64,000 bases of DNA from Azoarcus sp. Aa7 (GTDB lineage: Bacteria; Pseudomonadota; Gammaproteobacteria; Burkholderiales; Rhodocyclaceae): the NCBI RefSeq assembly GCF_014822185.1, contig NZ_QVLR01000060.1, positions 104,721 to 168,720 on the forward strand, read 5' to 3'. The notes under the pieces are model-generated. The model had not been told where the DNA came from. It saw only the letters and a program-made list of their open reading frames with translations, and searched no databases. Position numbers and translations under genes: made by a program. Shown in pieces: positions 1 to 9,449 of this stretch; the first letter of the stretch is position 1; each line of letters starts with the position of its first letter.

Positions 1-1
1 G

Positions 2-664
2 GGCACGCGCGACCTGCCAGCGGAAAGTCTGGACAGTTGGGAGGTCGGATACCTCGGTGACTGGAAGGACTGGCGCATGAGCCTGGACGTCAGGCGCTTC
101 CATGAACGCGTGGGCGACCGCCTCTTCCTGATCGACCCCAACGTGCGCGACCGGCTGGGCGACCAGGTGATGCCGATCCAGGATATCCGCATCGACGGCG
201 TCGAATACCAGTGGAAATGGCAGCCGCTGGACGCGACGCGCCTGATGGTGTCGCAGAGCTTCATCCGCATCGACAGCGAATACTCGGGTGGTGCGCTCAC
301 GCCAACGAGCAACCTCGTGACCCGTCGCGGCCGCAAGGAACTGGTCGATGCGTTCGCCGAGGAATCCGCGCCGCGGCGGGCGTCTTCGCTGCTGTGGATG
401 CAGAAGCTGCCGTACGGCCTGGAAGGCTCGGTCGCGCGCTACTGGGTCGATCCCATGCGATGGACGCGCAACACCGCGGTCGGGAGCTATGTGCGCACCG
501 ACGCGCGCCTGGGCTACCCGTTCCGCATCGCGGGGCAGGGCGGCGAACTGGCTTACACGGTGCAGTCGCTCGACGGCGACCACGGCGAGTTCAAGTCCAA
601 CGGCAGCCCGGCCGACCGTGTCGTCGGCCGTCGCCACTGGGTGTCGCTGCGGCTCGACTTCTGA
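2..664 (+). CDS. TonB-dependent outer-membrane receptor, C-terminal part (5' end outside window)
   Basis: The reading frame is open from base 2 and ends with TGA at 662-664, giving 220 visible residues. The sequence shows alternating amphipathic beta strands (for example SWEVGYLGDWKDWRMSLD and YVRTDARLGYPFRI) and ends in ...WVSLRLDF, with the terminal aromatic residue typical of outer-membrane barrels. This matches the last strands of a TonB-dependent receptor, which imports a chelated metal or other large ligand across the outer membrane. The plug domain and TonB box lie outside the window, so the ligand cannot be judged. The next gene, arginase, is convergent and only 33 bp away. Confidence 0.75.
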   Translation, partial: GTRDLPAESLDSWEVGYLGDWKDWRMSLDVRRFHERVGDRLFLIDPNVRDRLGDQVMPIQDIRIDGVEYQWKWQPLDATRLMVSQSFIRIDSEYSGGALTPTSNLVTRRGRKELVDAFAEESAPRRASSLLWMQKLPYGLEGSVARYWVDPMRWTRNTAVGSYVRTDARLGYPFRIAGQGGELAYTVQSLDGDHGEFKSNGSPADRVVGRRHWVSLRLDF

Positions 665-697
665 GCCCGGCCGCGCGCCGGAGCGTGCCGCCGCGGT

Positions 698-1639
698 TCA
701 GCGGTTGCCGCGCGTCTGCCGGTGCATGCGCATCAGCGTGCTCTTGCCGAACAGGCTCTCGACGAGATCGACGGCCAGTTCGGCGGTCATGTTGCGGTGG
801 TCGAGCGCGGGGTTGAGTTCGACGATGTCGAGCGACGCGAGCTGCTCGGTGTCCGCGATCATCTCCATGCACAGCTCGGCCTCGCGGTAGGTCGGGCCGC
901 CGCGCACGGTGGTGCCGACGCCCGGCGCGATCGTCGGGTCGAGGAAATCGACGTCGAGGCTTACGTGCAGGTGAGTGTTCTCGTCCACGCCGGCGAGCGC
1001 CTGTTCTATCACCGCGCGCATGCCGACTTCGTCGATGTAGCGCATGTCGAAGACTTCGATCCCGAGTTCGCACAGGAAGCGCTTTTCGCCTTCGTCCACG
1101 CTGCGGATGCCGATCTGGCGGATCTCGGCCGGGAGCATCGCCGGGATGTGGCCGCCGACGCGCGTCAGCACTTCCGGGCCGTGGCCGCACAGGCAGGCGA
1201 CGGGCATGCCGTGGATGTTGCCGGAAGGCGTCATCGTCGCGGTGTTGAGATCGGAGTGCGCATCGAACCACAGCACGCGCAGCTTCTTGCCGACCGTGCG
1301 GCAATGGCGCGCGACGGCGCTGATGGAACCGATCGCGATGCAGTGGTCGCCGCCCATCACCACCGGCAGCCGGCCGGCACGCAGTTCGGCATACACGGCC
1401 TCGTGCAGGACCTCGTTCCACTGTGCGACCTCGTGCAGGTGGCGGAAGCCGCCGACCGCGGGCAGGTCGGGGTTCGCGGGGCCAACGAGGTTGCCGCAGT
1501 CGCGCACGTCGGCGCCGAAGGCCGCGATCGCCGCGTGGATGTCGGCCACGCGCAGGGCCTCGGGGCCCATGCTGGCGCCGCGCATGCCGGCGCCTACGTC
1601 GGTGGGAACGCCAATCAGGCTTACGTTCAGAATCGTCAT
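698..1639 (-). CDS. rocF: Arginase (L-arginine amidinohydrolase)
   Basis: This 313-aa protein has the arginase/ureohydrolase fold and predicts hydrolysis of L-arginine to L-ornithine and urea in the cytoplasm. The manganese ligands are visible: GGDH with H99, DAHSD with D126, H128 and D130, and SLDVDFLDP with D229 and D231. Length is normal for arginase; agmatinases are close relatives but usually differ in the N-terminal region (here VPTDVGAGMRGASMGPEALR). The ATG at 1639 is preceded on the minus strand by a long leader carrying a perfect 7-5-7 inverted repeat at 1798-1816. It is a single gene, convergent with the TonB receptor. Confidence 0.9.
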   Translation of the reverse strand: MTILNVSLIGVPTDVGAGMRGASMGPEALRVADIHAAIAAFGADVRDCGNLVGPANPDLPAVGGFRHLHEVAQWNEVLHEAVYAELRAGRLPVVMGGDHCIAIGSISAVARHCRTVGKKLRVLWFDAHSDLNTATMTPSGNIHGMPVACLCGHGPEVLTRVGGHIPAMLPAEIRQIGIRSVDEGEKRFLCELGIEVFDMRYIDEVGMRAVIEQALAGVDENTHLHVSLDVDFLDPTIAPGVGTTVRGGPTYREAELCMEMIADTEQLASLDIVELNPALDHRNMTAELAVDLVESLFGKSTLMRMHRQTRGNR

Positions 1640-2067
1640 GGTGTCGGTTTACCCTTGTGCGGTCGCCGCAGTCCGCGGTGCGAGAGTTCGGTTCGACCCG
1701 CACGACGAGGTGTGGTTCGTCGTGCGGGGCGGGTAGCGTCCGGGCACCTGGTCGGTGTCGTTTCGCAGGGCCGAACTTTGAAGGATGCGTCGCTCAAACA
1801 GAATGGTCAATTCTGTATCGGAATGCCATGGCTCTGACGAAATGGCAGGGTCGAGTGGCGATTTGCGCAAAATCCACCGGGCAGCCCCTCCAGCGACGCC
1901 CCTGGCTCGGGTATAAAGGCGCCTCGGCTGGTCCGGGGCGATCTCCCTTGGCCGGAAGTATTGTCGGCGGGCGGGCAGCGTTCGTCGACCTTTCCAGCAT
2001 CGGGATCCGCCCGGATGCCGGCGGAACGGATGGCCACGTAGAAATTGATTGCATCGGGAGTCGGTGA
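1640..2067. other. 428-bp intergenic region between arginase and the EamA gene
   Basis: No ORF here has convincing coding character. It must hold the leftward arginase promoter and the rightward promoter for the transporter at 2068. The only clear structure is the inverted repeat at 1798-1816, annotated separately. Confidence 0.5.
1798..1816. promoter_or_regulatory. Inverted repeat, possible arginase operator
   Basis: The sequence is ACAGAAT-GGTCA-ATTCTGT, a perfect 7-bp dyad with a 5-bp spacer. It lies about 160 bp upstream of the arginase start in an otherwise featureless leader. The arrangement suits a dimeric regulator; no arginine regulator gene is adjacent, so the binder is unknown. 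Confidence 0.4.
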
Positions 2068-2973
2068 ATGAAGCGCGCGCAGGCCAATGGCCTCCTGTTG
2101 GTTGCAGCACTGATCTGGGGGACGGCCTTCGTCGCCCAGCAGGCCGGCATGCGTGATGTGGGCCCCTTTACCTTCACCGGCGTGCGCTTCCTGTTCGGCG
2201 CCGTGGTGATCCTGCCGCTGGTCGCGCGCGAGCTGCGCCGGCTCGGGCGGCGTGGCGTGTGGCTGGATGGTCGCGATCTGGCGGGCGGGCTGCTGCTGGG
2301 CGTGGTGCTCTTTCTCGGCGCGGCATTCCAGCAGATCGGCATCGCCGGCACGACCGTGAGCAACGCCGGCTTCCTCACCGCGTTGTACGTGCCGCTGGTG
2401 CCGGTCGCGAGCGCGCTGCTGTTGCGCGAGCGCCTGCACTGGTCGGTGTGGCCGGCGAGCGCGGGCTGCCTCGGCGGCACCTTTCTGCTCGGCGGCGGCA
2501 GCCTGTCGGCGCTGTCGACGGGCGATCTGTGGGTGATCGCGAGCGCGCTGTTCTGGGCCGCGCACGTGATGATGGTGGGGCGGGTCGCGGCGCGCCACGG
2601 CGCCCCGATCACGATTGCATGCCTGCAGTTCCTGATGTGCGGTGCGCTGGGGATGGCCAGTGGATTCTTCCTGGAGGTCGTCAGCGTCGATGCGCTGGAG
2701 CGCGCGCTGCCGTCGATCGCCTACGCGGGCATCCTCTCGGTGGGCTTGGGCTTCACGCTGCAGGTGGTCGCGCAGCGCCATACGCTGGCGGCCGACGCGG
2801 CGATCCTGCTGAGCTGCGAGACGTTGTTTGCGGCGCTTGCGGCGCGCATCTTCGTCGGCGAGGTGCTGACGCCGGTGCAGCTGCTGGGTGGCGGGCTGAT
2901 CTTCGCGTGTGTGATGGCGATCCAGCTGCTGCCGCTCGTCCGCGCGCGCAGCGAGGCGGTGCAGCCGGCCTGA
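2068..2973 (+). CDS. EamA/DMT-family inner-membrane transporter
   Basis: This 301-aa hydrophobic protein has about ten membrane segments arranged as two EamA repeats. The first starts LLVAALIWGTAFVAQQAG, with the typical WG(T/S)xF motif, and the second starts near residue 150 (LWVIASALFWAAHVMMVGR). The family exports amino acids or other small metabolites; the substrate cannot be read from sequence. A GGAG stretch lies just upstream of the ATG. It stands alone, convergent with the regulator-like gene that ends at 2986. Confidence 0.85.
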   Translation: MKRAQANGLLLVAALIWGTAFVAQQAGMRDVGPFTFTGVRFLFGAVVILPLVARELRRLGRRGVWLDGRDLAGGLLLGVVLFLGAAFQQIGIAGTTVSNAGFLTALYVPLVPVASALLLRERLHWSVWPASAGCLGGTFLLGGGSLSALSTGDLWVIASALFWAAHVMMVGRVAARHGAPITIACLQFLMCGALGMASGFFLEVVSVDALERALPSIAYAGILSVGLGFTLQVVAQRHTLAADAAILLSCETLFAALAARIFVGEVLTPVQLLGGGLIFACVMAIQLLPLVRARSEAVQPA

Positions 2974-2985
2974 TCCGGCGAAAGC

Positions 2986-4608
2986 TCAGGCCGCGTTCTC
3001 GAACAGTTCCGGCGGGATGTCCTCGGGGCACAACTGGCTGGCCTCGTCCCCCATCAGCGCGAGCATGAGGCGCAGTTGGTTGCGCAGCTCGCGCAGGTTG
3101 CCCGGCCAGCGGTGGCGGTGCAGCAGCGCAAGCGCGTCGGGGCACACGTAGACCGGTCGTCCGGCGGCGGCCTCGCGCACGAAATGGCGCACGAGCGCGT
3201 CGAAATCGTCGCGCTCGCGCAGCGGCGGCAGGCTGATGATCCGGCCGCCCGCCGCCTCGAAGTTGCGCAAATCGAGTCGTCCCTCGCGGCGCAGCTCGGC
3301 GAGCGGCCGCCGTGCCGCGCCGATCACGCGCGCGCGGCTGCCGTCGTGGGCGTCGAAGAGCCGCGCCTGCAGCGTGGCGGGCAGTGCGTCGATCTCAACG
3401 AGGAACAGGATGCCGTTGGCCGCCTGCATCCAGGCGCGATCCAGTTCCGCCTCCGCAGCCTCCCCGGCGGGCAGGGCGGTGCAGTCGATGCCGATCAGCG
3501 GTGCGTCCGTGGTCGGTTTGTGGTCTTCATGGAACGCGCGCACGAGATGCGCCTTGCCGGTTCCCATCTCGCCTTCGATCAGCAGCGGCATGTTTTCCGC
3601 GGCGCAGTCGCGCAGCGTGTCGACGATGCGCGCCATGCGTTCGTCGCCGTGAGCGATCGCGCCGAGGCGGGAATCGTCGTCGCGGGCCGTGGCGCTGCGC
3701 GGCCCCGTGTCGGCGTGGCGCCGCGACCGCAGCTTGGCGCGGGCGATGAGCGTGCGGCCTTTCAGGTCGTAGAGCGGAAAGGGCGCGTCGGGCGCCTGCG
3801 CTGCCCAGCCGACGAGGCTGCTCCACGGTGTCGCAAAACAGGCTTCATAAGCCGCCGCGGGGCGGCGCGCGTCCAGACCGAGCAGCCCGCGCGCCTTGCG
3901 ATTGCTCGCAACGAGCCGGCCGCCTTCGTCGAACACGACGAGCGCGTGCAGGGGATCGGACAGCGCATCGCGGCGCGTGTGGAAGTGCAGGGTGAGGAAA
4001 CCGTCGTCGAGCGTTTCCAGCAGGCGGTGTTCGATCAGCTCGGCCGTGGTGCGCAGCAGCGCCTCGGCATGGGTCAGGTTCTCGTGCGCGTCCGACGACA
4101 CGTCGAGGATGCCGAGCATGCCGCCCGTGGGGGCGAGGATGGGCGTCGCGACGCAGGTCAGGATGCGGTTGCGCGCGAGGTAGTGCTGGTCGCCCTGCAC
4201 GGTGACGACCGTTCCCGTGTGCAGCGCCGTGCCGATCGCGTTCGTGCCCATCGTCGCCTCGCTCCAGTCGACGCCGGGCCGCAGTGCGACGCGGGTCGCG
4301 CGGTCGAGGAAGTCGGTGTGGCCCAGCGCACTGAGGATCATGCCCTGACGGTCGGCCAGCAGCACCGTGGATGAGGGGCTGCCAATCTGGCGGTACAGGC
4401 CTTCGATCATCGGGCGCGAGAACGCGAGCAAGCGGTTGTTCGCGGCGATCCGGTCAGTGAGTTCGCCCGGCGCGAGCGCCGTGTCGTTGAGCGGTTCGTC
4501 CGGACGCAGGCCGTGCTCGCGGCTGCGCTGCCACGATGCGATGAGCGGTTCCGGTCGGGATGTGGGGGGTGAAGCTTCCATCATGGGGAGCGATGAAGCA
4601 TGAATCAT
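2986..4608 (-). CDS. AcoR-like GAF/AAA+ protein lacking GAFTGA and the Fis DNA-binding domain
   Basis: A 540-aa protein from the ATG at 4608; the frame stays open upstream to 4884 but that part is low in coding character. The N-terminal half is an AcoR-type GAF sensor (WSEATMGTNAIGTALHTG, then LTCVATPI). The second half is a sigma-54-activator AAA+ domain with Walker A GEMGTGKA and the end motif RWPGNLRELRNQLR. Three things are wrong for an activator. The ESELFGY..GAFTGA loop is absent, with the sequence running from DCTALPAGEAAEAELD straight to the Walker B region. Walker B reads LFLVEID instead of LFLDEI. The protein stops at ELFENAA with no Fis-type helix-turn-helix. It may be a ligand-sensing anti-activator or a decaying gene. 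It is divergent from the aldehyde dehydrogenase at 4907. Confidence 0.75.
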   Translation of the reverse strand: MIHASSLPMMEASPPTSRPEPLIASWQRSREHGLRPDEPLNDTALAPGELTDRIAANNRLLAFSRPMIEGLYRQIGSPSSTVLLADRQGMILSALGHTDFLDRATRVALRPGVDWSEATMGTNAIGTALHTGTVVTVQGDQHYLARNRILTCVATPILAPTGGMLGILDVSSDAHENLTHAEALLRTTAELIEHRLLETLDDGFLTLHFHTRRDALSDPLHALVVFDEGGRLVASNRKARGLLGLDARRPAAAYEACFATPWSSLVGWAAQAPDAPFPLYDLKGRTLIARAKLRSRRHADTGPRSATARDDDSRLGAIAHGDERMARIVDTLRDCAAENMPLLIEGEMGTGKAHLVRAFHEDHKPTTDAPLIGIDCTALPAGEAAEAELDRAWMQAANGILFLVEIDALPATLQARLFDAHDGSRARVIGAARRPLAELRREGRLDLRNFEAAGGRIISLPPLRERDDFDALVRHFVREAAAGRPVYVCPDALALLHRHRWPGNLRELRNQLRLMLALMGDEASQLCPEDIPPELFENAA

Positions 4609-4692
4609 TCCGTCGGCGTCGAACCGCGCGATCAAAAGGGTTTCTGCGGAAGCGGGGGGTGCGTAGTGCGGCGCCGTTGTCACGCATCGGAA

Positions 4693-4713
4693 CAGGTGTT
4701 GCCTTGTTGAACA
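4693..4713 (+). promoter_or_regulatory. Putative activator site (UAS) upstream of the aldehyde dehydrogenase
   Basis: CAGGTGTTGC-CTTGT-TGAACA, an imperfect dyad. It is one of five occurrences in the window of CAGSTGYTNC-N5-(N)GARCA-like sequence. It sits about 115 bp upstream of the -24 element of the sigma-54 promoter at 4827, the usual distance for an enhancer-binding protein. Confidence 0.5.
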
Positions 4714-4826
4714 GGCGGGAGCAGGGCAGGGAAGCGGGGTGTCCGGTGGCGAAAATGTGCCGGATTGCGGTGCAAGTGATTGTTTGAGATATGAAAGATG
4801 TCTCTGGAGAAGGTGGCGGCGCTTGC

Positions 4827-4841
4827 TGGCACGCGCCCTGC
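4827..4841 (+). promoter_or_regulatory. Sigma-54 (-24/-12) promoter of the aldehyde dehydrogenase
   Basis: TGGCAC-GCGCC-CTGC: the -24 GG at 4828-4829 and the -12 GC at 4840-4841 have the required ten bases between them, with one mismatch in the -12 TTGC. The predicted transcription start is near 4852, leaving a leader of about 55 nt before the ATG at 4907. Confidence 0.7.
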
Positions 4842-4906
4842 GGAAGGGATGGCGACGCGAGACAGCGTTTCGACTAATCAACAACGCACTTCTGGAGACG
4901 AGTTCA

Positions 4907-6409
<1,503 letters not shown>

Positions 6410-6427
<18 letters not shown>

Positions 6428-6468
6428 GCGCGTTACCAGGACCGCGCGCTCGGGTTCTTCTGAGCGCG
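6410..6468 (+). repeat. Duplicated 23-bp gene end forming two hairpins
   Basis: The last codons and stop of the aldehyde dehydrogenase (6410-6432) recur once at 6446-6468 with a single mismatch. Each copy carries an internal dyad GCGCTC-N10-GAGCGC. It looks like a local duplication of the 3' end; the paired hairpins could protect the mRNA. Confidence 0.7.
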
Positions 6469-6553
6469 GAGGCGGCCGGGCGCAGCATTTCGGCGCCCGC
6501 TTGGCTCATGTTGTTCTTCTCTCCCTCTCCTCCGCCTACAGCGGAAGAGCTTC

Positions 6554-6580
6554 ACGGGCGGCTCCGGCCGCCCGTTTTTT
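6554..6580 (+). terminator. Rho-independent terminator after the aldehyde dehydrogenase
   Basis: Perfect 9-bp stem ACGGGCGGC / GCCGCCCGT with loop TCCG, followed directly by a run of T residues (6575-6580). Confidence 0.85.
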
Positions 6581-6698
6581 CACCGCATCGCTGCGGCAAG
6601 GAGCGAGCGCGCTTCTCGCGAACGCGGGCTGATCGTGCACTATGCTTGAAGCGGGTTTCGGATCTGCCCGACGTGCCCGCAATGCGTCGTCTTGCCGG

Positions 6699-6738
6699 CA
6701 GGTGTTCCGAAATGGAGCAGCTGTTCCGTGGTGGAGCA
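6699..6738 (+). promoter_or_regulatory. Tandem putative activator sites upstream of the two-ABC operon
   Basis: There are two adjacent copies: CAGGTGTTCC-GAAAT-GGAGCA at 6699-6719 and CAGCTGTTCC-GTGGT-GGAGCA at 6718-6738, offset by 19 bp. Each contains the dyad TGTTCC-N5-GGAGCA. They match the site upstream of the aldehyde dehydrogenase, so the two units probably share a regulator. Confidence 0.55.
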
Positions 6739-6779
6739 CCCGATTCCGCAGGCGACGGATTGGCGGAGCCTTCGCCGGC

Positions 6780-6795
6780 TGGATCGAATCCTGCA
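6780..6795 (+). promoter_or_regulatory. Candidate sigma-54 promoter for the two-ABC operon
   Basis: TGGATCG-AATC-CTGCA keeps the GG-N10-GC spacing (GG 6781-6782, GC 6793-6794) with three mismatches to the consensus. It is the better of the weak matches between the tandem sites and the ATG at 6862; another is at 6761-6775 (TGGCGG-AGCCT-TCGC). Which one is used cannot be told from sequence. Confidence 0.35.
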
Positions 6796-6861
6796 TTGGA
6801 AACACGACCGTCCCCGGCTCGATCCGGCGGGCGTTGACACAAGAACGATGGAGACACATCA

Positions 6862-7854
6862 ATGCTGCGACCGTTTGCGCGCGCGTGCCTTGCCGCGGCT
6901 GCGTTCCTTGCCTGCCTGATTGCGCCGGTGCGCGCTGCCGACCCGGCGCCGATCCGCATCGGCGTGCTGCAGTACGGCACGGTGAGCTGGGAGCTCGAGG
7001 TGATGAAGCGGCAGGGCTACGCCGAACGCGAGGGCGTGCGGATCGAGGTCGTGCCGCTCGCGCAGAAGGACGCCGCGAACGTCGCGCTGCAGGGCGGGGC
7101 GGTCGATCTCATCGTCAATGACTGGATCTGGGTCGCACGTCAGCGCGCCGAAGGGCGGGATTTCGCCTTCGTGCCCTACTCGCGCGCGGTGGGCGGCATC
7201 ATGGTGCGCCCGGACGCCAACGTGCGCACGCTCGCGGATCTGCGCGGGCAACGCCTGGGCGTGGCCGGTGGCGCGCTGGACAAGAGCTGGCTGCTGCTGC
7301 GGGCGTGGTCGCGCAGGACGGTCGGCGAGGACGCCGCGACCTTCCTGAAGCCCGATTTCGGCGCGCCGCCGCTCCTCAACGCCTTGATGCTGAAGGGCGA
7401 ACTGCCCGCGGTGATGAACTTCTGGCACTTTTCCGCGCGCCTGCGTGCCGCCGGCATGCGCGAGCTGCTCACGCTGGACGACATCCTGAAGGGCTTGGGC
7501 GTCGACGGCGAGCTGCCGATGATCGGCTGGGTGTTCCGTGAGGACTGGGCGGCGAAGAACCGTGCCGCCTTCGAGGGCTTCCTGCGCGCCGGCGCGCAGG
7601 CGCGCCGCCACATGCAAAGCTCGGATGCGGTGTGGGAGGAGTTGCGTCCGCTCACCCGCGCCGAGGACGACGCGACGCTCGTGGCGCTGCGCGACGGGTT
7701 CCGTGCCGGCATTCCCGGCGAGGACATCGCGCAGGCCGAACGCACCGCGCGGCGCGTGTTCTCGATCCTCGCCGAGGAGGGCGGCGCCGAACTCGTCGGC
7801 AGCGCCACGACCCTGCCCGCGGGCACCTTCTGGCGTGCGGGTGGGGCCCGCTGA
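6862..7854 (+). CDS. ABC transporter periplasmic binding protein, NitT/TauT (SsuA-like) family
   Basis: A 330-aa protein with a signal peptide (hydrophobic core LAAAAFLACLIAP, cleavage near VRAAD) and the periplasmic binding protein type II fold of the nitrate/sulfonate/taurine group (IRIGVLQYGTVSWELEVMKRQGY at the start; DLIVNDWIWVARQR). It should capture a small organic solute for the permease and ATPase encoded next. GGAG lies nine bases before the ATG. It is first of a tightly packed seven-gene unit: its stop overlaps the permease start at 7854. The substrate is unknown; linkage to the PQQ alcohol genes hints at an alcohol-related ligand or cofactor. Confidence 0.8.
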   Translation: MLRPFARACLAAAAFLACLIAPVRAADPAPIRIGVLQYGTVSWELEVMKRQGYAEREGVRIEVVPLAQKDAANVALQGGAVDLIVNDWIWVARQRAEGRDFAFVPYSRAVGGIMVRPDANVRTLADLRGQRLGVAGGALDKSWLLLRAWSRRTVGEDAATFLKPDFGAPPLLNALMLKGELPAVMNFWHFSARLRAAGMRELLTLDDILKGLGVDGELPMIGWVFREDWAAKNRAAFEGFLRAGAQARRHMQSSDAVWEELRPLTRAEDDATLVALRDGFRAGIPGEDIAQAERTARRVFSILAEEGGAELVGSATTLPAGTFWRAGGAR

Positions 7855-8675
7855 TGAAGGCAGGCGCCGATGACTCCGCGCCCTGGCCGGTCGCGCCCAT
7901 GAGCGCCCGCCCGGCTCTCCGGCGCCTGCGGCCGCAAGGTGACGGCTGGCTGCGCGCGGCCTCGCTCGCCGCCTTCCTCGCGCTGTGGCAGCTCGCCGCG
8001 TGGCTCTTCGCCAGTTCCACCCTGCCTCCGCCGGCCACCGTCTTCACGCGCATCGCCGCCGAGACCGCCTCGCTCGCGCTGCCCACGCATCTGGCCATCA
8101 CGCTTGCGCGCGTCGCGGTCGCCTTCGGGCTGGCGATGGCCCTCGGCGCCACGATCGGCATCGCCATGGGGCGCTGGCGCCGGCTCGATGCGCTCCTCGA
8201 CGGCTGGCTCGTGCTCGGGCTCAACATCCCCGCGCTCGTCACCATCATCCTGTGCTACGTGTGGTTCGGTCTCAACGACGCCGCCGCGATCGTCGCCGTC
8301 GCGCTGAACAAGATCCCGACCGTCGTCGTCACCGTGCGGGAAGGTGCCCGCGCGGTCGATGCCCGCCTGATGCAGGTCGCCCACGCCTATCGGCTGCCGC
8401 GGCTGCGCACCTTCACCCGCGTCTATCTGCCCCAGCTCGTCCCCTACCTGATGGCCGCGGCGCGCTCGGGGCTGTCGCTGATCTGGAAGATCGTGCTCGT
8501 CGTCGAGCTCCTCGGGCGCAGCAACGGCGTGGGCTTCCAGCTCAACATGTTCTTCCAGCTCTTCGACATTGCCGGCATCCTCGCCTATACGCTCGTGTTC
8601 GCCGCGGTCGTGCTCGTCGTCGAAGCGGCCGTCCTGCGCCCGCTCGAGCGGCGGCTCACGCGCTGGAGATCCTGA
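7854..8675 (+). CDS. ABC transporter permease, NitT/TauT (SsuC-like) family
   Basis: A 273-aa inner-membrane protein with about six membrane segments and the BPD_transp_1 signature. The cytoplasmic coupling loop resembles the EAA motif (MQVAHAYRLPRLRTFTRVYLPQLVPYL). The ATG at 7854 overlaps the stop of the binding-protein gene (ATGA); the next gene begins right after this stop. With 6862 and 8676 it forms one complete importer. Confidence 0.85.
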   Translation: MKAGADDSAPWPVAPMSARPALRRLRPQGDGWLRAASLAAFLALWQLAAWLFASSTLPPPATVFTRIAAETASLALPTHLAITLARVAVAFGLAMALGATIGIAMGRWRRLDALLDGWLVLGLNIPALVTIILCYVWFGLNDAAAIVAVALNKIPTVVVTVREGARAVDARLMQVAHAYRLPRLRTFTRVYLPQLVPYLMAAARSGLSLIWKIVLVVELLGRSNGVGFQLNMFFQLFDIAGILAYTLVFAAVVLVVEAAVLRPLERRLTRWRS

Positions 8676-9449
8676 ATGCTCGACATCGCCATCGACCGCA
8701 AGACCTACCCCGACCGCGCCGGCGCCCCGCATCTGGCGCTCGCCGGGCTGCACCTCGAGGCCGCCCCGGGCGAGTTCGTGTGCGTTGTCGGCCCCTCGGG
8801 CTGCGGCAAGAGCACGCTGCTCAACGTCGTCGGCGGGCTCGACCGCGACGTCGAAGGACGCGTGCGCCTTGGCGGCGCCCCGTTCGCCGACTCCACGCAC
8901 GACATCGGCTTCATGTTCCAGGAGCCGCGCCTGATGCCCTGGCTCACGGTGCTGGAGAACGTGCTCCTCGTCACCGACGCGAGCGCCGCGGCGCAGCGGC
9001 GCGCGCGCGAACTCCTCGCCGCGATGGGGCTCGCCGACGTGCTCGACGCCTACCCCGGGCGGCTCTCCGGCGGCATGCAGCGGCGTGTCGCGCTCGCACG
9101 CGCCTTCGTGATCGAACCGAAGCTCCTCCTCATGGACGAGCCCTTCGTCTCGCTCGATGTGCCCACCGCCAACCGCCTGCGCGCGATGTTGGTCGAACAG
9201 TGGCAGCGCTCGGGCGCGACGGTGCTCTTCGTTACCCACGACCTGCGCGAAGCGCTCGCGCTCGCCGACCGCATCTGCTTCCTGTCGGCCGCCCCCGGGC
9301 GCGTCGTGCTCGAACTCCCCCTCGCGCTCGCGCGCCCGCGCGCCCCCGACGATGCCGCGGTGCAGGCGCTGCACGCCGAGCTCCTTGCCCGGCACCCCGA
9401 GCTCCTCGCCGGGCTCGCCAGCGACCCGGACGGGACCAAGGATGAATGA
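8676..9449 (+). CDS. ABC transporter ATP-binding protein, NitT/TauT (SsuB-like) family
   Basis: A 257-aa ATPase with Walker A GPSGCGKST, Q-loop FMFQEPRLMPW, signature LSGGMQRRVALARAF, Walker B LLLMDEPF and the H-loop THDLREAL. The QEPRLMPW Q-loop is characteristic of nitrate/sulfonate/taurine importers, so it pairs with the preceding permease. Its start is directly after the permease stop, and its last eight bases overlap the start of the next ATPase at 9442, suggesting translational coupling. Confidence 0.88.
   Translation: MLDIAIDRKTYPDRAGAPHLALAGLHLEAAPGEFVCVVGPSGCGKSTLLNVVGGLDRDVEGRVRLGGAPFADSTHDIGFMFQEPRLMPWLTVLENVLLVTDASAAAQRRARELLAAMGLADVLDAYPGRLSGGMQRRVALARAFVIEPKLLLMDEPFVSLDVPTANRLRAMLVEQWQRSGATVLFVTHDLREALALADRICFLSAAPGRVVLELPLALARPRAPDDAAVQALHAELLARHPELLAGLASDPDGTKDE

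Noticed and set aside
6835..6861. TTGACA just before the ABC operon start as a sigma-70 -35 box
   Set aside because: A -10 box at normal spacing would fall on the ATG at 6862, leaving no leader or ribosome site.
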